DNA from: Rhinopithecus roxellana
Taxonomy: Eukaryota > Chordata > Mammalia > Primates > Cercopithecidae
DNA: 64,000 bases
Direction: 5' to 3'
Assembly (NCBI RefSeq): GCF_007565055.1
Contig: NC_044558.1
Location: 78,021,444 to 78,085,443 of the forward strand
This document shows, in pieces, positions 20,620 through 32,330 of this stretch. The number at the start of each line of letters is the position of its first letter. The stretch's first letter is position 1. A model generated the notes under the pieces. That model was not told where the DNA came from, did no database searches, and saw nothing but the letters and a program-made list of their open reading frames with translations. A program made the position numbers and the translations under genes.

Positions 20620-20910
20620 TCCTTTTTTTTAGAGGCAGGGTCTCACTCTGTCACCTAGGTTAAAGTGTAATGGAGTGACCTTGACTCACCACGTCTGTCT
20701 CCCAGATTCAAGTGATCCTCCCGCCTCAGCTTCCTGAGTAGCTGGGACTACAGGTGTTAACCACCACACCCGGCTAATTTTTGTATTTTTGATGGGACAG
20801 GGTTTCCCCATGTTGCCCAGGCTGGTCCCAAACTTGTGAGCTCGAGCGATCATCCGACCTCGGCCTCCCAAAGTGCTGGGATTACAGAAGTGAGCCACCA
20901 TGCCCGGCCA
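20620..20910 (-). mobile_element. Antisense Alu, old
   Basis: The full antisense pattern is present, with 'gaggcagggtctcactctgt' at the start and 'gagccaccatgcccggcc' at the end. There are many substitutions in the left arm ('ttaaagtgtaatggagtgac'). Confidence 0.93.
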
Positions 20911-22527
20911 AATCTCTGCCATTTTTTAATGTGGTTGGTTCTTGTTGAGTTTTAAGAGTTACTTTCTGTATTTTTGGATACAAATCCTTTGCCAGATGTG
21001 TTTTGCAAGTATTTTCTCCCAGTATTTGATTTTTTAAAAATTCTGTTAACTTTCTGAAAGCAGAAGTTTTAATTTTAATAAAGTCAAACTTATCTTTTTT
21101 TTATGAATCATGCTTTTGAAATGTTATCTAAAAACTCTTCATCAAAGGCAAGTTTGTCTAGACTTTTTCCTATGTTATCTTTTAGAAGTTTTGTGGTACT
21201 CTATTTTGCATTAGATCTAAGATCCGCTGTAAGTTTTTTTTTGTGACAGTGGTAAGTACTGTGTGCGTCTGAATTCTTTTGTCCAGCCCCCACACCACTT
21301 TCTTTTGTGCGTAGAATTGTTCCAGTACCGCTTGTTGAAATGACTCTTCTCCTGCATTTGTTCCTCTATCAAAAGTCAGTTGATTCTATTTGTGAGAGTC
21401 TATTGCTGACTCCCTCTTCTGTTCCATCCATCCCTTTGTCTTTTCTTTCTCCAATACCACACAGTCTAGATGACCTTTGGGGCTCTGGGCTTCACGATGC
21501 CAGCAGCATCGGTCCCCTCACTCTGTGCTTCCTGGGCACGGTGTTGGCTAGTCTTGCTTCCTGGGCACTGTGTTGGCTAGTCTTGCTTCCTGGGCACTGT
21601 GTTGTCTTGCTTCCTGGCTTTATGGCTCCAGATGCTTCTGCCCCACGTAGTCACATTGGACATTAATTGTGATTATCTCTATTTCCCTGTCTCTCCAGAT
21701 TTGGGGGTAATGGTGCTGTAACCTAAAGCCTCTGATGTGCATAATAAAAGTCGTGGCTTTTCAGTGTGTTGAGCTCCTTTCTTGTTTTATGAATGGGAGT
21801 GGTGACTTTTAAGCGATTCCCATGCTGGAGGTGAAACCAGCAGTCCTGGACGTTGCATTCAGAACTGAGCAAGCTCACTGGGATTGGACAGCAGATTCTG
21901 AAGATGAAACCTAGTTTTGGCTTTTTTAAAAAGCAATGTCAGGCTAGATGAATCATATGCAAATGGGATTCCACCATTTTATCTTAGTTCATACTATATT
22001 TTATGCTTTTTGTTGGCAACAACATTTCTGAAATAATTTTTATAGTATGTAAAATTTACATACAGAAGAGAAATAAGTGAAATCTTCCCTTGGTGGTTTT
22101 TAGGGTCGGAAAATTCTATTAGGTCTTGTATTAATCTGTTCCGTGACAGAAATGTCTCATCTGCTATCCTGAATTTTAAACCATGCTACATAATGTAACT
22201 TAACCCCTGTGTTTTTTTCTGAAACATGAAGTCTTCATAAAATAAGATTCTTCCATTGGAAAACATTAAACATAACACATTTTCATTTATAACTTCAGAT
22301 ACAATTCTTTCTTTTTTATTACTATATTTAGCAGCCAATAATTATAATAAATTATTGAGCAACAAAAAATTACAGATCGATTAGCACAGTTTCACATACT
22401 TGGCAAGCAGGGAAAAATCCAGGCTGAAATGAAAGGGCAGGGGCACAACATTGATGAGAACTGGAACCATCAATTGAACCTGTTTTACTAAATTATTCTG
22501 ACCTTTAGAAATCTTCCAGCTGGTGAT

Positions 22528-22530
<3 letters not shown>
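20911..22530. other. Unannotated stretch with a short 29-bp repeat
   Basis: No gene recognised. The part from 20920 to about 21300 resembles the reverse of an old L1 ORF2 or L1 UTR (tttgccagatgtgttttgca), but I do not assign it. A 29-bp repeat is listed separately. Confidence 0.45.
21527..21622. repeat. 29-bp tandem repeat, about 3.3 copies
   Basis: 'gcttcctgggcac' recurs at 21527, 21556 and 21585, then at 21609 after a 24-bp unit. Units are nearly identical (gcacggtgttgg versus gcactgtgttgg). Confidence 0.95.

Positions 22531-22584
<54 letters not shown>
22531..22584. repeat. (TC)n microsatellite
   Basis: A pure run of about 27 TC units. The minus-strand frame with an R-E repeat is this run. 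Confidence 0.97.
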
Positions 22585-22588
<4 letters not shown>

Positions 22589-22684
22589 CCACACACATAA
22601 ATGTCATAAAAAGTAGGATGGGGATGACAGATTCTGACCTTAGAACTGACAAGACACTTTTGAATGAAGAGATACAAGTTGTAA

Positions 22685-23320
22685 TGGTCATCTGTTGCTT
22701 CATAAAAAATTACCAAACAATGAATGCCTCAAAGCAACACACACTTAACATCTCAGCCTTTCTGTTGGCCAGGAGTCTTGGTCTGGATTAACTAGATCCT
22801 CAGCTCAGGGTCTTGTTGGATTGCAGTCAAAGTTGCAGGACTGTATTTCCATTTGAGGCTCAAGGTGCCCTTCCAAGCTCACATGGCTGTAGGCAGAACT
22901 TAGTTCCTGTGATTGTAGGACTGAGGTTCTCAGCTCCTAGAGGGTGCCGACAGTTCCCCATCACGTGGTTTCCTCTATAGGCAGTTCACAATACAGCGAG
23001 CATAGCAGCATGCTTCCTCAAGACCAGCAGAGGAGTGGGTCTGCTTATGCATATACGTGTGTGTATGATTAAATATACATATGTAATATATAATGACATG
23101 CTTATATGCATTATAGAGATGGATAGATATAAATATAGATTTCTTTCTACATAAGTGATATATGTATGTGTGTGATATCATAAAAATGATAACCCATCAT
23201 CTTTACCATATTCTATTAGTTAGAGCAACTAATAACTCCCAAGCCCCACACCCACTCAAGGAGAATACTAATTAAAGGAACGAAAAGGAAGCAGGAGTCA
23301 CTGGTGGTCACCCCCTAGGC
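22685..23320 (+). repeat. Old interspersed repeat, family not assigned, interrupted by AT/TG-rich insert
   Basis: The left part (tcatctgttgcttcataaaa ... ggcagttcacaat) and the right part (catcatctttaccatattct ... caaggagaatacta) belong to one common repeat. They are split by about 160 bp of TATA/TGTG-rich sequence at about 23035-23180. A fragment of the same family seems to be at 62885-63035. Confidence 0.55.
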
Positions 23321-23723
23321 TTACGCCATCACATGTATAAAATAGCATTTTATCGCTTCCTGAAACGGCATCAGCCTATACCCTTGATCCATGAATTAAC
23401 TGTTGGATCTAGCCTCAACAGGCAAGGTCATTCAACAACACCGCAGGCACTGTCCTGGGTGCTAAAAATCCAGGGGTGCCTTCTCTGGCCTGTTCTTTGT
23501 TCTCATGGTGCTGATAGTCTAACTGGGAACTCAGGTAATAGATGCATAAGTAACTTTAAAACATAAACACAACTGAAATTATTTCAGATGGACAATAGTA
23601 CTCTGAAGAAAATAACAGTGGATAGTGACTCAAAAAGGACCTGAGGTGGGATGTTCTCAGAATGTTGAGGGAAATGATCCCAGAAACAGAAGTGCTTAAG
23701 TTGAGACCTGAGAATAAAGGAGA

Positions 23724-24052
23724 AGCTGCAGGCTGTGGTGGCTCACATCTGTAATCCAAGAACTTTGGGAGACCAAGGTGGGTGGATGGCTTGGCATCTG
23801 GAGTTTGAGACCAGATTGGGCAATATGACAAAACCCCATCTCTACAAAAAAAAAAAAAAAAAAGAAAGAAAAAAAGAAAAATCAGCCATGCCTGATAGTG
23901 CACACCTATAGTCCCAGCTACTCGGGAGGTTGAGGTGGGAGGATGACCTGAGTCCAGGAGGTGGAGGTTGCAGTGAACTGAGATCACACCACTGCACTCC
24001 AGCCTGGGCAACAGAGTGGGACCCTGTCTCAAGAAATAAAAATAAAATTAAG
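23724..24052 (+). mobile_element. Sense Alu, old (AluJ-like)
   Basis: 'ggtggctcacatctgtaatc' opens it. A 19-A middle linker at 23847-23865 and 'cactgcactccagcctgggc' follow, with a weak A-rich tail. Confidence 0.93.
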
Positions 24053-25685
24053 AGATGAGGAGAGGCCATTCATGAAATATTGAAAGAAATAGGCTTAAAG
24101 CTTGATAGCACAATGAAAACAGTGGTGATATGGAAATAAGTCTGGTTTTCCAAGAAGCCAACAGAAGTCCCTTGTGACTGTAAAACAGTGAGAAGGAATA
24201 AAGGCATAGGAGGAGAGAGGAAGAGGAGGTGATGGTTTTAAAGAAATTCTTGTCTTTGGGAGTACTCAGCTTGACATTTTACTCACAGAAAGAGCAGGTC
24301 CTTTCATTCACAGGCAAAATTCCTGCAGACTTTCAGAGAAAAATATAGTGCCTTTCTATATTTCACTCAATAAAAGCTATAAATAGCATCTATAAATCAT
24401 CACCAATTTCCAAACCCAAGAAATCTAAAATGACCAGCTTCACTGGCTGATCATTTAACTTTTCACCTCTGGAGAAAGTGCTTCTGATATTGATCCCGAT
24501 ATTCAAACCTCAGGGCAGGAAGGAAGCTCCTCTGTCAAAACCCAATAAAGCACAATTACTGTGTAAAGGTGTGATTTTCTATTTGGATAAAACACTCAAA
24601 TACACTTATTAAGTAGCACATGCAACAGCATTGCCACGAGGGAACAAAAATCATAGGTAGAGACTCTGGAGGTGTCTGGCAAATTTTCTTATACTGTGTT
24701 ACAAACTTATTTCAAGTCAATATATACTTAATAAGTGCTTACAAGCTGACAGTCCTGTGCTAGGTGCTGTGGACACAGACAGCCCTAAGTCAGAATCCTG
24801 TATGCAGAGAGCTCACCATGGGGGAGAGGGGCATGCATGTGTGAGGTGTAATATACTGGCTTAAGGGCTAGCCTAGAAGTTTACATAAAATAAGAACAAA
24901 AAAAGAAAAGTTATTAATTCCCTGCAAAGAGAATTGTGAATTTAGAAAACTGCGATAGAAAGGATCCCAATTTTGTATAATTAAAAAAGAAAATATACCT
25001 AGGTTTGCAATTTTAGAGTGTACAGATGACACCATTCCATAACTCATTATCTTCCTGCTTCTTGTTAAGGAAGTTTTAAAATCCTTCATCTATAATAAAT
25101 GACAGTGATAGCCATCTTAAAACACAATAGAGGTAGAACCTTTTTTTCCTAATAGAGCTTACATGGAGATGCCTGGCATGTTCTACATTTGGAATAGATT
25201 TGATGAAATAGTCTTAGAACAATGCCCTCCAGACAGGAAAGTAACATGACAATGTGTCCCCTGCCTCTCTGTTTAGCCCAGTCTCTTTGAATTTCCTGAA
25301 AACCACTTGTAACACAACTCATTATAAAGCAATTACAAAATATTAAAGAGGCAAATTGAGCCAGTTCCCCATAATCCACTGACACACAGCAGATACATTT
25401 TATACATTATCACACATACACACACACAGCTATAAAACCCACACAAAGTGATCAGAAAAGGAGGCAGCTATCCAAGGGTTTCTTGGAAATCCACGAAGTA
25501 CAAAGACGAATTCTTTCAGACTCATAAGGAAGAGGCTGACACTTGCCACCTTCATCACCTAAAACTCTCTCCTGAGTTTCCCAGAGCCATCTCCTCCTGG
25601 GTCATATCAAGCACCTCGTCCTCAGTCTCCCAGCAGCCACTCTGGGATCTGTCAGTCAACTTACCACTTTCTAAAACTCAAGACT
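24053..25685. other. Mostly unannotated; L2-like patch at about 24720-24835
   Basis: 'gtgctaggtgctgtggacac' and 'cagagagctcaccatggggg' suggest an L2 3' fragment. I see nothing else I can name. Confidence 0.45.
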
Positions 25686-25959
25686 GGTGTCCTTGATGTA
25701 ACTTTTCATTGCTATTAGAGCAAAGGTCAAACTATTTAACATGGCCTCGGAGGCCTCAGCTCCTCGGGCCACTCCTACCCTTCCAATCTCCCGCAACACT
25801 CCCCTTTGTTCTCTGCATCCAGCCATACTTTCCCCCTTTTTTCCACCCCCATCCACCTGTCACCCTTTCACTGGTTGGCTCTGTCAGTCCTTCTGCTCTT
25901 AGCTCATGTGTCACCTCCCTGAAGAAGCATTCTACACCTTCCAGACAAGGCAAGGCTAC

Positions 25960-26025
25960 TGTATTAATCAGTGTTTTCCAGAGTGACAGAATTTTTATAT
26001 ATATACATATATATATACACACACA

Positions 26026-26072
<47 letters not shown>

Positions 26073-26466
26073 GGAAGTTTATTAAGTATTAATTCACATG
26101 ATCACAAGGTCCCACAATAGGCTGTCTGCAAGCTGAGGAGCAAGAAGAGCCAGTTCGAGTTTCAAAACTGAAGAACTTGGAGCTCAATGTTCAAGGGCAG
26201 AAAGCATCCAGCACAGGAGAAAGATGTAGGCTGGGAGGCTAGGCCAGTCAAGTTCTTTCACGTTTTTCTGCCTGCTTTATATTTTAGCCACACTGGCAGC
26301 TGATTAGATGGTGCCTTCCCAGACACAGATTAAGGGTGCGTCTGCCTTTCCCAGTCCACTGACTCAAATGTTAACCTCCTTCGGCAACACCCTCACAGAT
26401 GCACCCAGGATGAATACTTTGCATCCTTCAATCCAATCAACTTGACACTCAGTATTAACCATCACA
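25960..26466 (-). mobile_element. LTR-like element with 5-bp target duplication
   Basis: The plus strand starts TGTATTAATCAG and ends ACCATCACA, so the ends are TG...CA. The flanks are gctac (25955-25959) and gctac (26467-26471), a clean 5-bp duplication as made by ERVL/MaLR-type integrases. Inside are a (TA)(CA) microsatellite, 'ggctgtctgcaagctgagga', and 'aacaccctcacagatgcacc'. I cannot name the family. Pieces of the same family flank the provirus at 9245-9560 and 19110-19481. Confidence 0.75.
25998..26075. repeat. (TA)n(CA)n(TA)n microsatellite
   Basis: About 80 bp of alternating TA and CA runs within the LTR-like element. Confidence 0.95.
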
Positions 26467-26645
26467 GCTACTATGGCCTTCTTGAATACTCCCTGTCTTA
26501 GAAACATGGAGCCCATTCAAATTTTTTTGTTCAATGCCTGTCTTAATGACCAGAAGTGACTTCCATAAGGACAGAGACTACAGCTGACTCACTCCATTCA
26601 TAACACCTAACAATGCCTGGCACATGGTAAGCATTTCATCAAACT

Positions 26646-27159
26646 TAGGCTGGAGAAATGAAAGAAGGTAGAGGGGAAGATGCAGACAAGACTGAAAATG
26701 GTAACAAGATCTCTGGACAGATAGATGTAAATTTAGTATCCTATGTATACAATGTCTATAACTAGGAATTACTCTATACGTTATATAAAGAATTTCTGCT
26801 AATCATTGAGTGCAAGAAGGAACGCTTAAACAAAACCGCCAGTGAATATGAGTAAGCAATTGCAGAAGAGGAAACATATAAGGCTAACACCCACATGACA
26901 AGGTCTTCAAACTCATCAGTATTTATAAAGTGCAAATTATTAAAAAACAAGATATTATATGACAATTTTTAATTAGGGCAATTTACGAAAGCAAATAATG
27001 CCAAGGATTTCCAGGGATGGGTGGATTTCGGCATCCACATTTGTTGTTGACTTGACCATGGGCTAGCTCAGCCCTCTGGAGAGAAGCCGGATAGTTCTTA
27101 CTCTATTGAGTGCACTCAAGGCCTATTAAATAGAAGCCCCCACACAAGTATATGTATCA
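26646..27159. other. Unannotated stretch
   Basis: Nothing I can name. Confidence 0.5.
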
Positions 27160-27290
27160 AAGCAACCCTCCAAGTGAAGTGCCTTTCCCAAGATCATGGA
27201 GCTGGTGAGTAACACAGCTTGGGTTTGACTCCAGCAGCCTGGCTCTAGAGTCCATGTTCTTAGCCACTATGCTATGCAGACAGGGAAAAG
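27160..27290 (+). mobile_element. MIR fragment
   Basis: 'agatcatggagctggtgagt', 'ggtttgactccagcagcctg' and 'catgttcttagccactatgc' match the MIR 3' half. Confidence 0.85.
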
Positions 27291-27702
27291 GTTAGCAGAA
27301 ATCAACATCTAATACTCTAAGCAAAGCCTGTAGAACACTGAGTTTGCCTCTAAAATGTTCAGTTCTCAAATCACAATATGATATGAGACTTGTACGTTCT
27401 ATAAGATGAATGACAATAGTTTTTCATGGCTACAGGGACTAAGAGAAATTATGCTAATGGATGTCTCAGAAGAAAATCTTTAGAGACACAAAGGCATTTA
27501 CATGCACAAACAAGATGAACTTTATCCAGATGCTTCCTACCCAACCTTTAAAACAAAGAGAGGGGGGTACAACACAAAAGTGCATTCCAATAAAAGCTAT
27601 TCCACAGGGAACAAAGCAATGTAGTTCCAGAGAAGCCAGTCGCTGCTGGATGGTAAGACTTGACAGAGACAGAACCTAGAACACGACCACAGAGAATAGA
27701 TT
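27291..27702. other. Unannotated stretch
   Basis: Nothing I can name. Confidence 0.5.
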
Positions 27703-27800
27703 GTACAGTTGGCCCGTCATATCCTTGGGTTCTGTATCCATGGATTCACCCAACTGCAGGTGGGAAATACAGTATTACCAAAATGCAGAACTCACGTATG
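27703..27800 (+). mobile_element. Probable Tigger-type DNA transposon fragment
   Basis: 'cagttggcccgtcatatcct' followed by 'atccatggattcacccaact' resembles the terminal part of a Tc1/mariner-class (Tigger-like) MITE. The family is uncertain. Confidence 0.45.
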
Positions 27801-28066
27801 TGCAAGGTTGCCTCTAATTCCTACCCTTAAGAACTTTTTTTTTTTTTTTTTTGCAAAACCTCTTCCTAAGAGCAGCTGAATTCTTAATAAGAGTTAAGAA
27901 GCATAGTTTGAGATTATATATTTCTGACAAGCTTCTAGGTGCATGCATATTCTATAGTGAAGGCAAAAGCACGAACCTTAATTTAAGACACAGTAGGAAG
28001 TACTAGTCATTTCTTTCATGATTTCTACAATGACATTTATGATGAGAAAATCCTTCCCCTAGGCAA

Positions 28067-28835
28067 GATGGTGAAGTTTAATTTTATGTGTCAATTTAAT
28101 TGGACCACAGGGTGCCCAGATATTTGGCCAGATGTTATATTGGGTGTGTCTTCAAGGGCATTTCTGGATGAATGAACATTTGAGTGACTGAACTTTGAGA
28201 AAAGCAGATTGCCCTCTCCAATGTGAGTCGACATCCTCCAATCAGTTGAAGAGCTGAAAAGAATAAAACTGTTGAATAAGAAGCAACTCTCTCTGCCTGA
28301 TTGATTGAGATGGGATATTGGCCTTTTCTGTGTTTTGGTTTTGGACTGAAACATCAGCTCTTCTTGGTTTTCAGGGCTGCCAACATTCAGACTAAAACTT
28401 CTGCTATCAACTCTCCTATTTATCAGGTCTTTGAACTTGGACTGAAACTACATATCCACTTTCCTGGGTCTCCAGTTTGTTGACTGTAGGTCTTGGGACT
28501 TCTCAGTCTTCATAACCATATGAGCCAATGTCTTTCATATATATAGATGAGAATGTATATTTTTATATATGAATATATATTTTTATATATGAATATGTAT
28601 TTTATATATGAAAATACATATATTTTATGTATGTGTGTAATATGAGAATGTATATTTTTATATATGAATATGTATTTTTATATATGAAAATACATATATG
28701 TATTTTATGTATGTGTGTATGTATACACACATAAAATAGCATAATATTGTATATTTTATATATGAAATAAGGAGTTAGCTCAAATTATTGGCTCTGTTTC
28801 TCTGGATAATTCTAATAAAGATCAGATATTCATAT
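28067..28835 (+). mobile_element. LTR-like element related in layout to the one at 25960, opposite orientation
   Basis: It starts 'gatggtgaagtttaatttta', has 'cacagggtgcccagatattt' and 'gacttctcagtcttcataac', then an expanded TATA-rich stretch (28535-28760). It ends 'ctctgtttctctggataatt'. The layout is that of a common old repeat whose end carries an AT microsatellite. Confidence 0.55.
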
Positions 28836-29716
28836 TCACGTATGTGAAAAATGTGTATATATATATAAAATATATTCTTCTAGTGCTGTCTCTTTGTGTG
28901 TATGTCTAGCTAGCTGCATATTTTAAATTTAGCTCTGGAATTCCTTTAAAATTTATTTTGGCATATGATGTGAAATGGGAACATGATCATAAATCACAGA
29001 CTGACATCTGCTGAATTTCGTCTAAATTCAACAAGCAGAGGAATGATTCCTTCCTGTAAAAATTTTCAAAATTAAATTGAAATATTTAGTTTTTGGCAGA
29101 GCAGTTGCACTCTAATTAACATGCATCTCTCAATCTCCATTTAAAACCTAGATTTCACTCAATTATCATACTTGCCTAAGTACTGACCCTAATAGTGTTT
29201 TCCCAAATTGCCAGTTATTTTCTCCATACCATGTTCAAATAACTTGTTACTTTCTCCTTAAATCATACTGGATTTTATAAATACTAGCATCTGCTTTTGA
29301 GTGGTGTATTATGTTGCATTGATTTGCGCCTCTAAGTGCTAGTACCAAGACAGTTTGATGCATGTGGTCTTACAATATGTTTATTATATAGGAGTATTAT
29401 TGTCTTCTCAACAACCTTCTTTATCATCATTTCATTGATGATAAAATTCCTTCTTAAACATTAACTGTAGAACTTTGGTTAAGCTCCTTCTGCCAACAAT
29501 AAATTTAGATTTTCATCATAGATATGGGTGTGAATAGTATGATGATGAGTGTCTTTGGTTATATTTTAATGCATTTACAAACATAAAAGTTACATAACAT
29601 ACAACTTAAAATATCGGATGTTCTCTTTTCTGAAGACTCCATGGCCATGAATCCATGCATTCAGCTCACATCTCCACAGATACCCCAGTAAATGCCACTG
29701 AAGTATCAAAACAAAT
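28836..29716. other. Unannotated stretch
   Basis: AT-rich unique sequence. Nothing I can name. Confidence 0.5.
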
Positions 29717-31172
29717 GCTTTTCAGCAAACAGTGGAAGATGCAAACCACCAGCAGGAGAAAGTGTTTATCTAAAACAGTGGAAGATGCAAACCACCAGCA
29801 GGAGAAAGTGCTTTCCAGCAAACAGTGGAAGATGCAGACCACCAGCAGGAGAAAGTGTTTATCTAAAACAGTGGAAGATGCAAACCACCAGCAGGAGAAA
29901 GTGTTTATCTAAAACAGTGGAAGATGCAAACCACCAGCAGGAGAAAGTGCTTTCCAGCAAACAGTGGAAGATGCAGACGACCAGCAGGAGAAAGTGTTTA
30001 TCTAAAACAGTGGAAGATGCAAACCACCAGCAGGAGAAGTGCATATCTAAAACAGTGGAAGATGCAGACCACCAGCAGGAGAAAGTGCTTATCTAAAACA
30101 GTGGAAGATGCAGACCACCAGCAGGAGAAAGTGCTTATCTAAAACAGTGGAAGATGCAGACCACCAGCAGGAGAAAGTGCTTATCTAAAACAGTGGAAGA
30201 TGCAGACCACCAGCAGGAGAAAGTGCTTATCTAAAACAGTGGAAGATGCAGACCACCAGCAGGAGAAAGTGCTTATCTAAAACAGTGGAAGATGCAGACC
30301 ACCAGCAGGAGAAAGTGTTTATCTAAAACAGTGGAAGATGCAAACCACCAGCAGGAGAAAGTGCTTATCTAAAACAGTGGAAGATGCAGACCACCAGCAG
30401 GAGAAAGTGTTTATCTAAAACAGTGGAAGATGCAGACCACCAGCAGGAGAAAGTGCTTATCTAAAACAGTGGAAGATGCAAACCACCAGCAGGAGAAAGT
30501 GCTTTCCAGCAAACAGTGGAAGATGCAAACCACCAGCAGGAGAAAGTGCTTATCTAAAACAGTGGAAGATGCAAACCGCCAGCAGGAGAAAGTGCTTATC
30601 TAAAACAGTGGAAGATGCAAACCGCCAGCAGGAGAAAGTGCTTATCTAAAACAGTGGAAGATGCAAACCACCAGCAGGAGAAAGTGCTTTCCAGCAAACA
30701 GTGGAAGATGCAAACCACCAGCAGGAGAAAGTGCTTATCTAAAACAGTGGAAGATGCAGGCCACCAGCAGGAGAAAGTGCTTATCTAAAACAGTGGAAGA
30801 TGCAGACCACCAGCAGGAGAAAGTGCTTATCTAAAACAGTGGAAGATGCAGACCACCAGCAGGAGAAAGTGTTTATCTAAAACAGTGGAAGATGCAGACC
30901 ACCAGCAGGAGAAAGTGCTTATCTAAAACAGTGGAAGATGCAGACCACCAGTAGGAGAAAGTGCTTATCTAAAACAGTGGAAGATGCAGACCACCAGCAG
31001 GAGAAAGTGTTTATCTAAAACAGTGGAAGATGCAAACCACCAGCAGGAGAAAGTGCTTATCTAAAACAGTGGAAGATGCAAACCACCAGCAGGAGAAAGT
31101 GCTTATCTAAAACAGTGGAAGATGCAAACCACCAGCAGGAGAAAGTGTTTATCTAAAACAGTGGAAGATGGA
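29717..31172. repeat. 46-bp minisatellite, about 32 copies
   Basis: 'cagtggaagatg' marks each unit, first at 29730 and last at 31159. The distance, 1429 bp, equals 31 steps of 46 plus four 47-bp steps minus one 45-bp step. The core is 'gatgcaaaccaccagcagga'. Two linker types exist: the common 'gcttatctaaaa' or 'gtttatctaaaa', and a rarer one with 'gctttccagcaaa' at units 3, 6, 18 and 22 (29823, 29962, 30514 and 30699), plus a variant in unit 1. A second polymorphic site (gcaaacc or gcagacc) forms blocks. Open frames through it are a consequence of the repeat; 46 is not a multiple of three. Confidence 0.98.
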
Positions 31173-31916
31173 GAGTGGATAAAACTGTTAAAGTGTAAGA
31201 TGGAACAGAAACAAAAGACACTACAGTCTGGAGTAAAGTGAAGATGCCAAGAGGGTCCTCTTTGGAATCCCACAGGGGCCCTTGATTCCACATTGGCAAA
31301 TACAGTGGTAGATGGGAGAGAAAAGTGCAGTTGAATGTAAGAAAACTGATTAACATTTTATGTATAGAATACTCATCTCCATTTCCCTACCTCCCCTCAC
31401 TGAGTAGAAGACAGAATGCTTTATATTTACCTCAGTGGAAAAGAAAGCAAAGGAATCTTCCCTAAATAAATTTAGCTAACCTCCAAATGCCAAGCTTTCC
31501 AGTGTGGTTGCTGATGCTGGCATCTTGAAAAGAGATGGAGGTGGTGCAGGAATTCTGCAATCATTGTGGCCCGAAGTTACACATTCAGCATGGTGGTGTA
31601 CAAAGCCAGAAAGACCTAGATCCTTGATGGCTCTCTTGAATAGCCCTGGAGCCCTTACCTCTGGATTCTCCATCATGTTGAAAATTAACAAATCTCTAGG
31701 TAGCTAAGCAAGTGTAGAGAAGTTTTCTGTTACTTGCAGCTCCAGACAATTCTCAGTAATATATTGGAAAGTAAGTGGCAGCAAAAGTATGCTAAATCCT
31801 TCACTTCTATAAATATATTTAGGGAAGAAGTAGACGTGTTAACATTATTTAGTGTTACAGAAGTAATTACAAAAAGAAGTAAAAGCAGGAGAGGTTAGAT
31901 GTACCTGCCTCTCTCT
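31173..31916. other. Unannotated stretch
   Basis: The flank of the minisatellite is unique-looking and has no named element. Confidence 0.5.
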
Positions 31917-32045
31917 CTCTATATATATATCATATATATATATCTTATTTATATATAAATATATATCTTATTTATATATATTTATATAAATATCTTGTTT
32001 ATATATATCTTATATATTATATACTTTATATATATATGAGATATA
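31917..32045. repeat. AT-rich tandem tract
   Basis: Repeats of 'atatatcttatttatatata'. Confidence 0.93.
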
Positions 32046-32330
32046 TATATCTTATAGAATGGCCAAATAGAGTCTATTAACATATGCATCACCTCACGTT
32101 TCATTTTTTGTGGTGAGAAGACTTAAAAATCAACTCTGAACAATTTTTGAGAATACATTGCTATTAACTATAGTCACTATGTTGTACAAGAGTTCTCTTG
32201 AACTTATTCTTACTGCTCTATTTTTACTGTATGTGTGTATTACTTTAACAACAGTAGACAAAATATTTTTTGTTATATACAAACTTGTATTCTACATCTA
32301 TATTTTAAGCAATCAATATATTTGAATTAT
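32046..32330 (-). mobile_element. Possible L1 3' UTR fragment, antisense
   Basis: 'acatatgcatcacctcacgt' and 'attaactatagtcactatgt' resemble the 3' region of older L1s seen in reverse. Orientation and subfamily are uncertain. Confidence 0.5.

Larger units (their letters stand above)
25690..26645 (-). mobile_element. L2 fragment, antisense, split by an LTR-like insertion
   Basis: Left part 25690-25954 (gagcaaaggtcaaactattt ... tcacctccctgaagaagcat) and right part from 26472 (ggacagagactacagctgac, caatgcctggcacatggtaa) are consecutive pieces of one L2. The element at 25960-26466 lies between them. Confidence 0.65.

Noticed and set aside
29717..31172. CRISPR-like regular array
   Set aside because: The repeats are directly tandem with no unique spacers, and the genome is primate.
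29655..31291. Open frames with a repeating Q-W-K-M-Q-T-T-S-R-R-K pattern
   Set aside because: They are translations of the 46-bp minisatellite; 46 is not a multiple of three and the frames end at random units.
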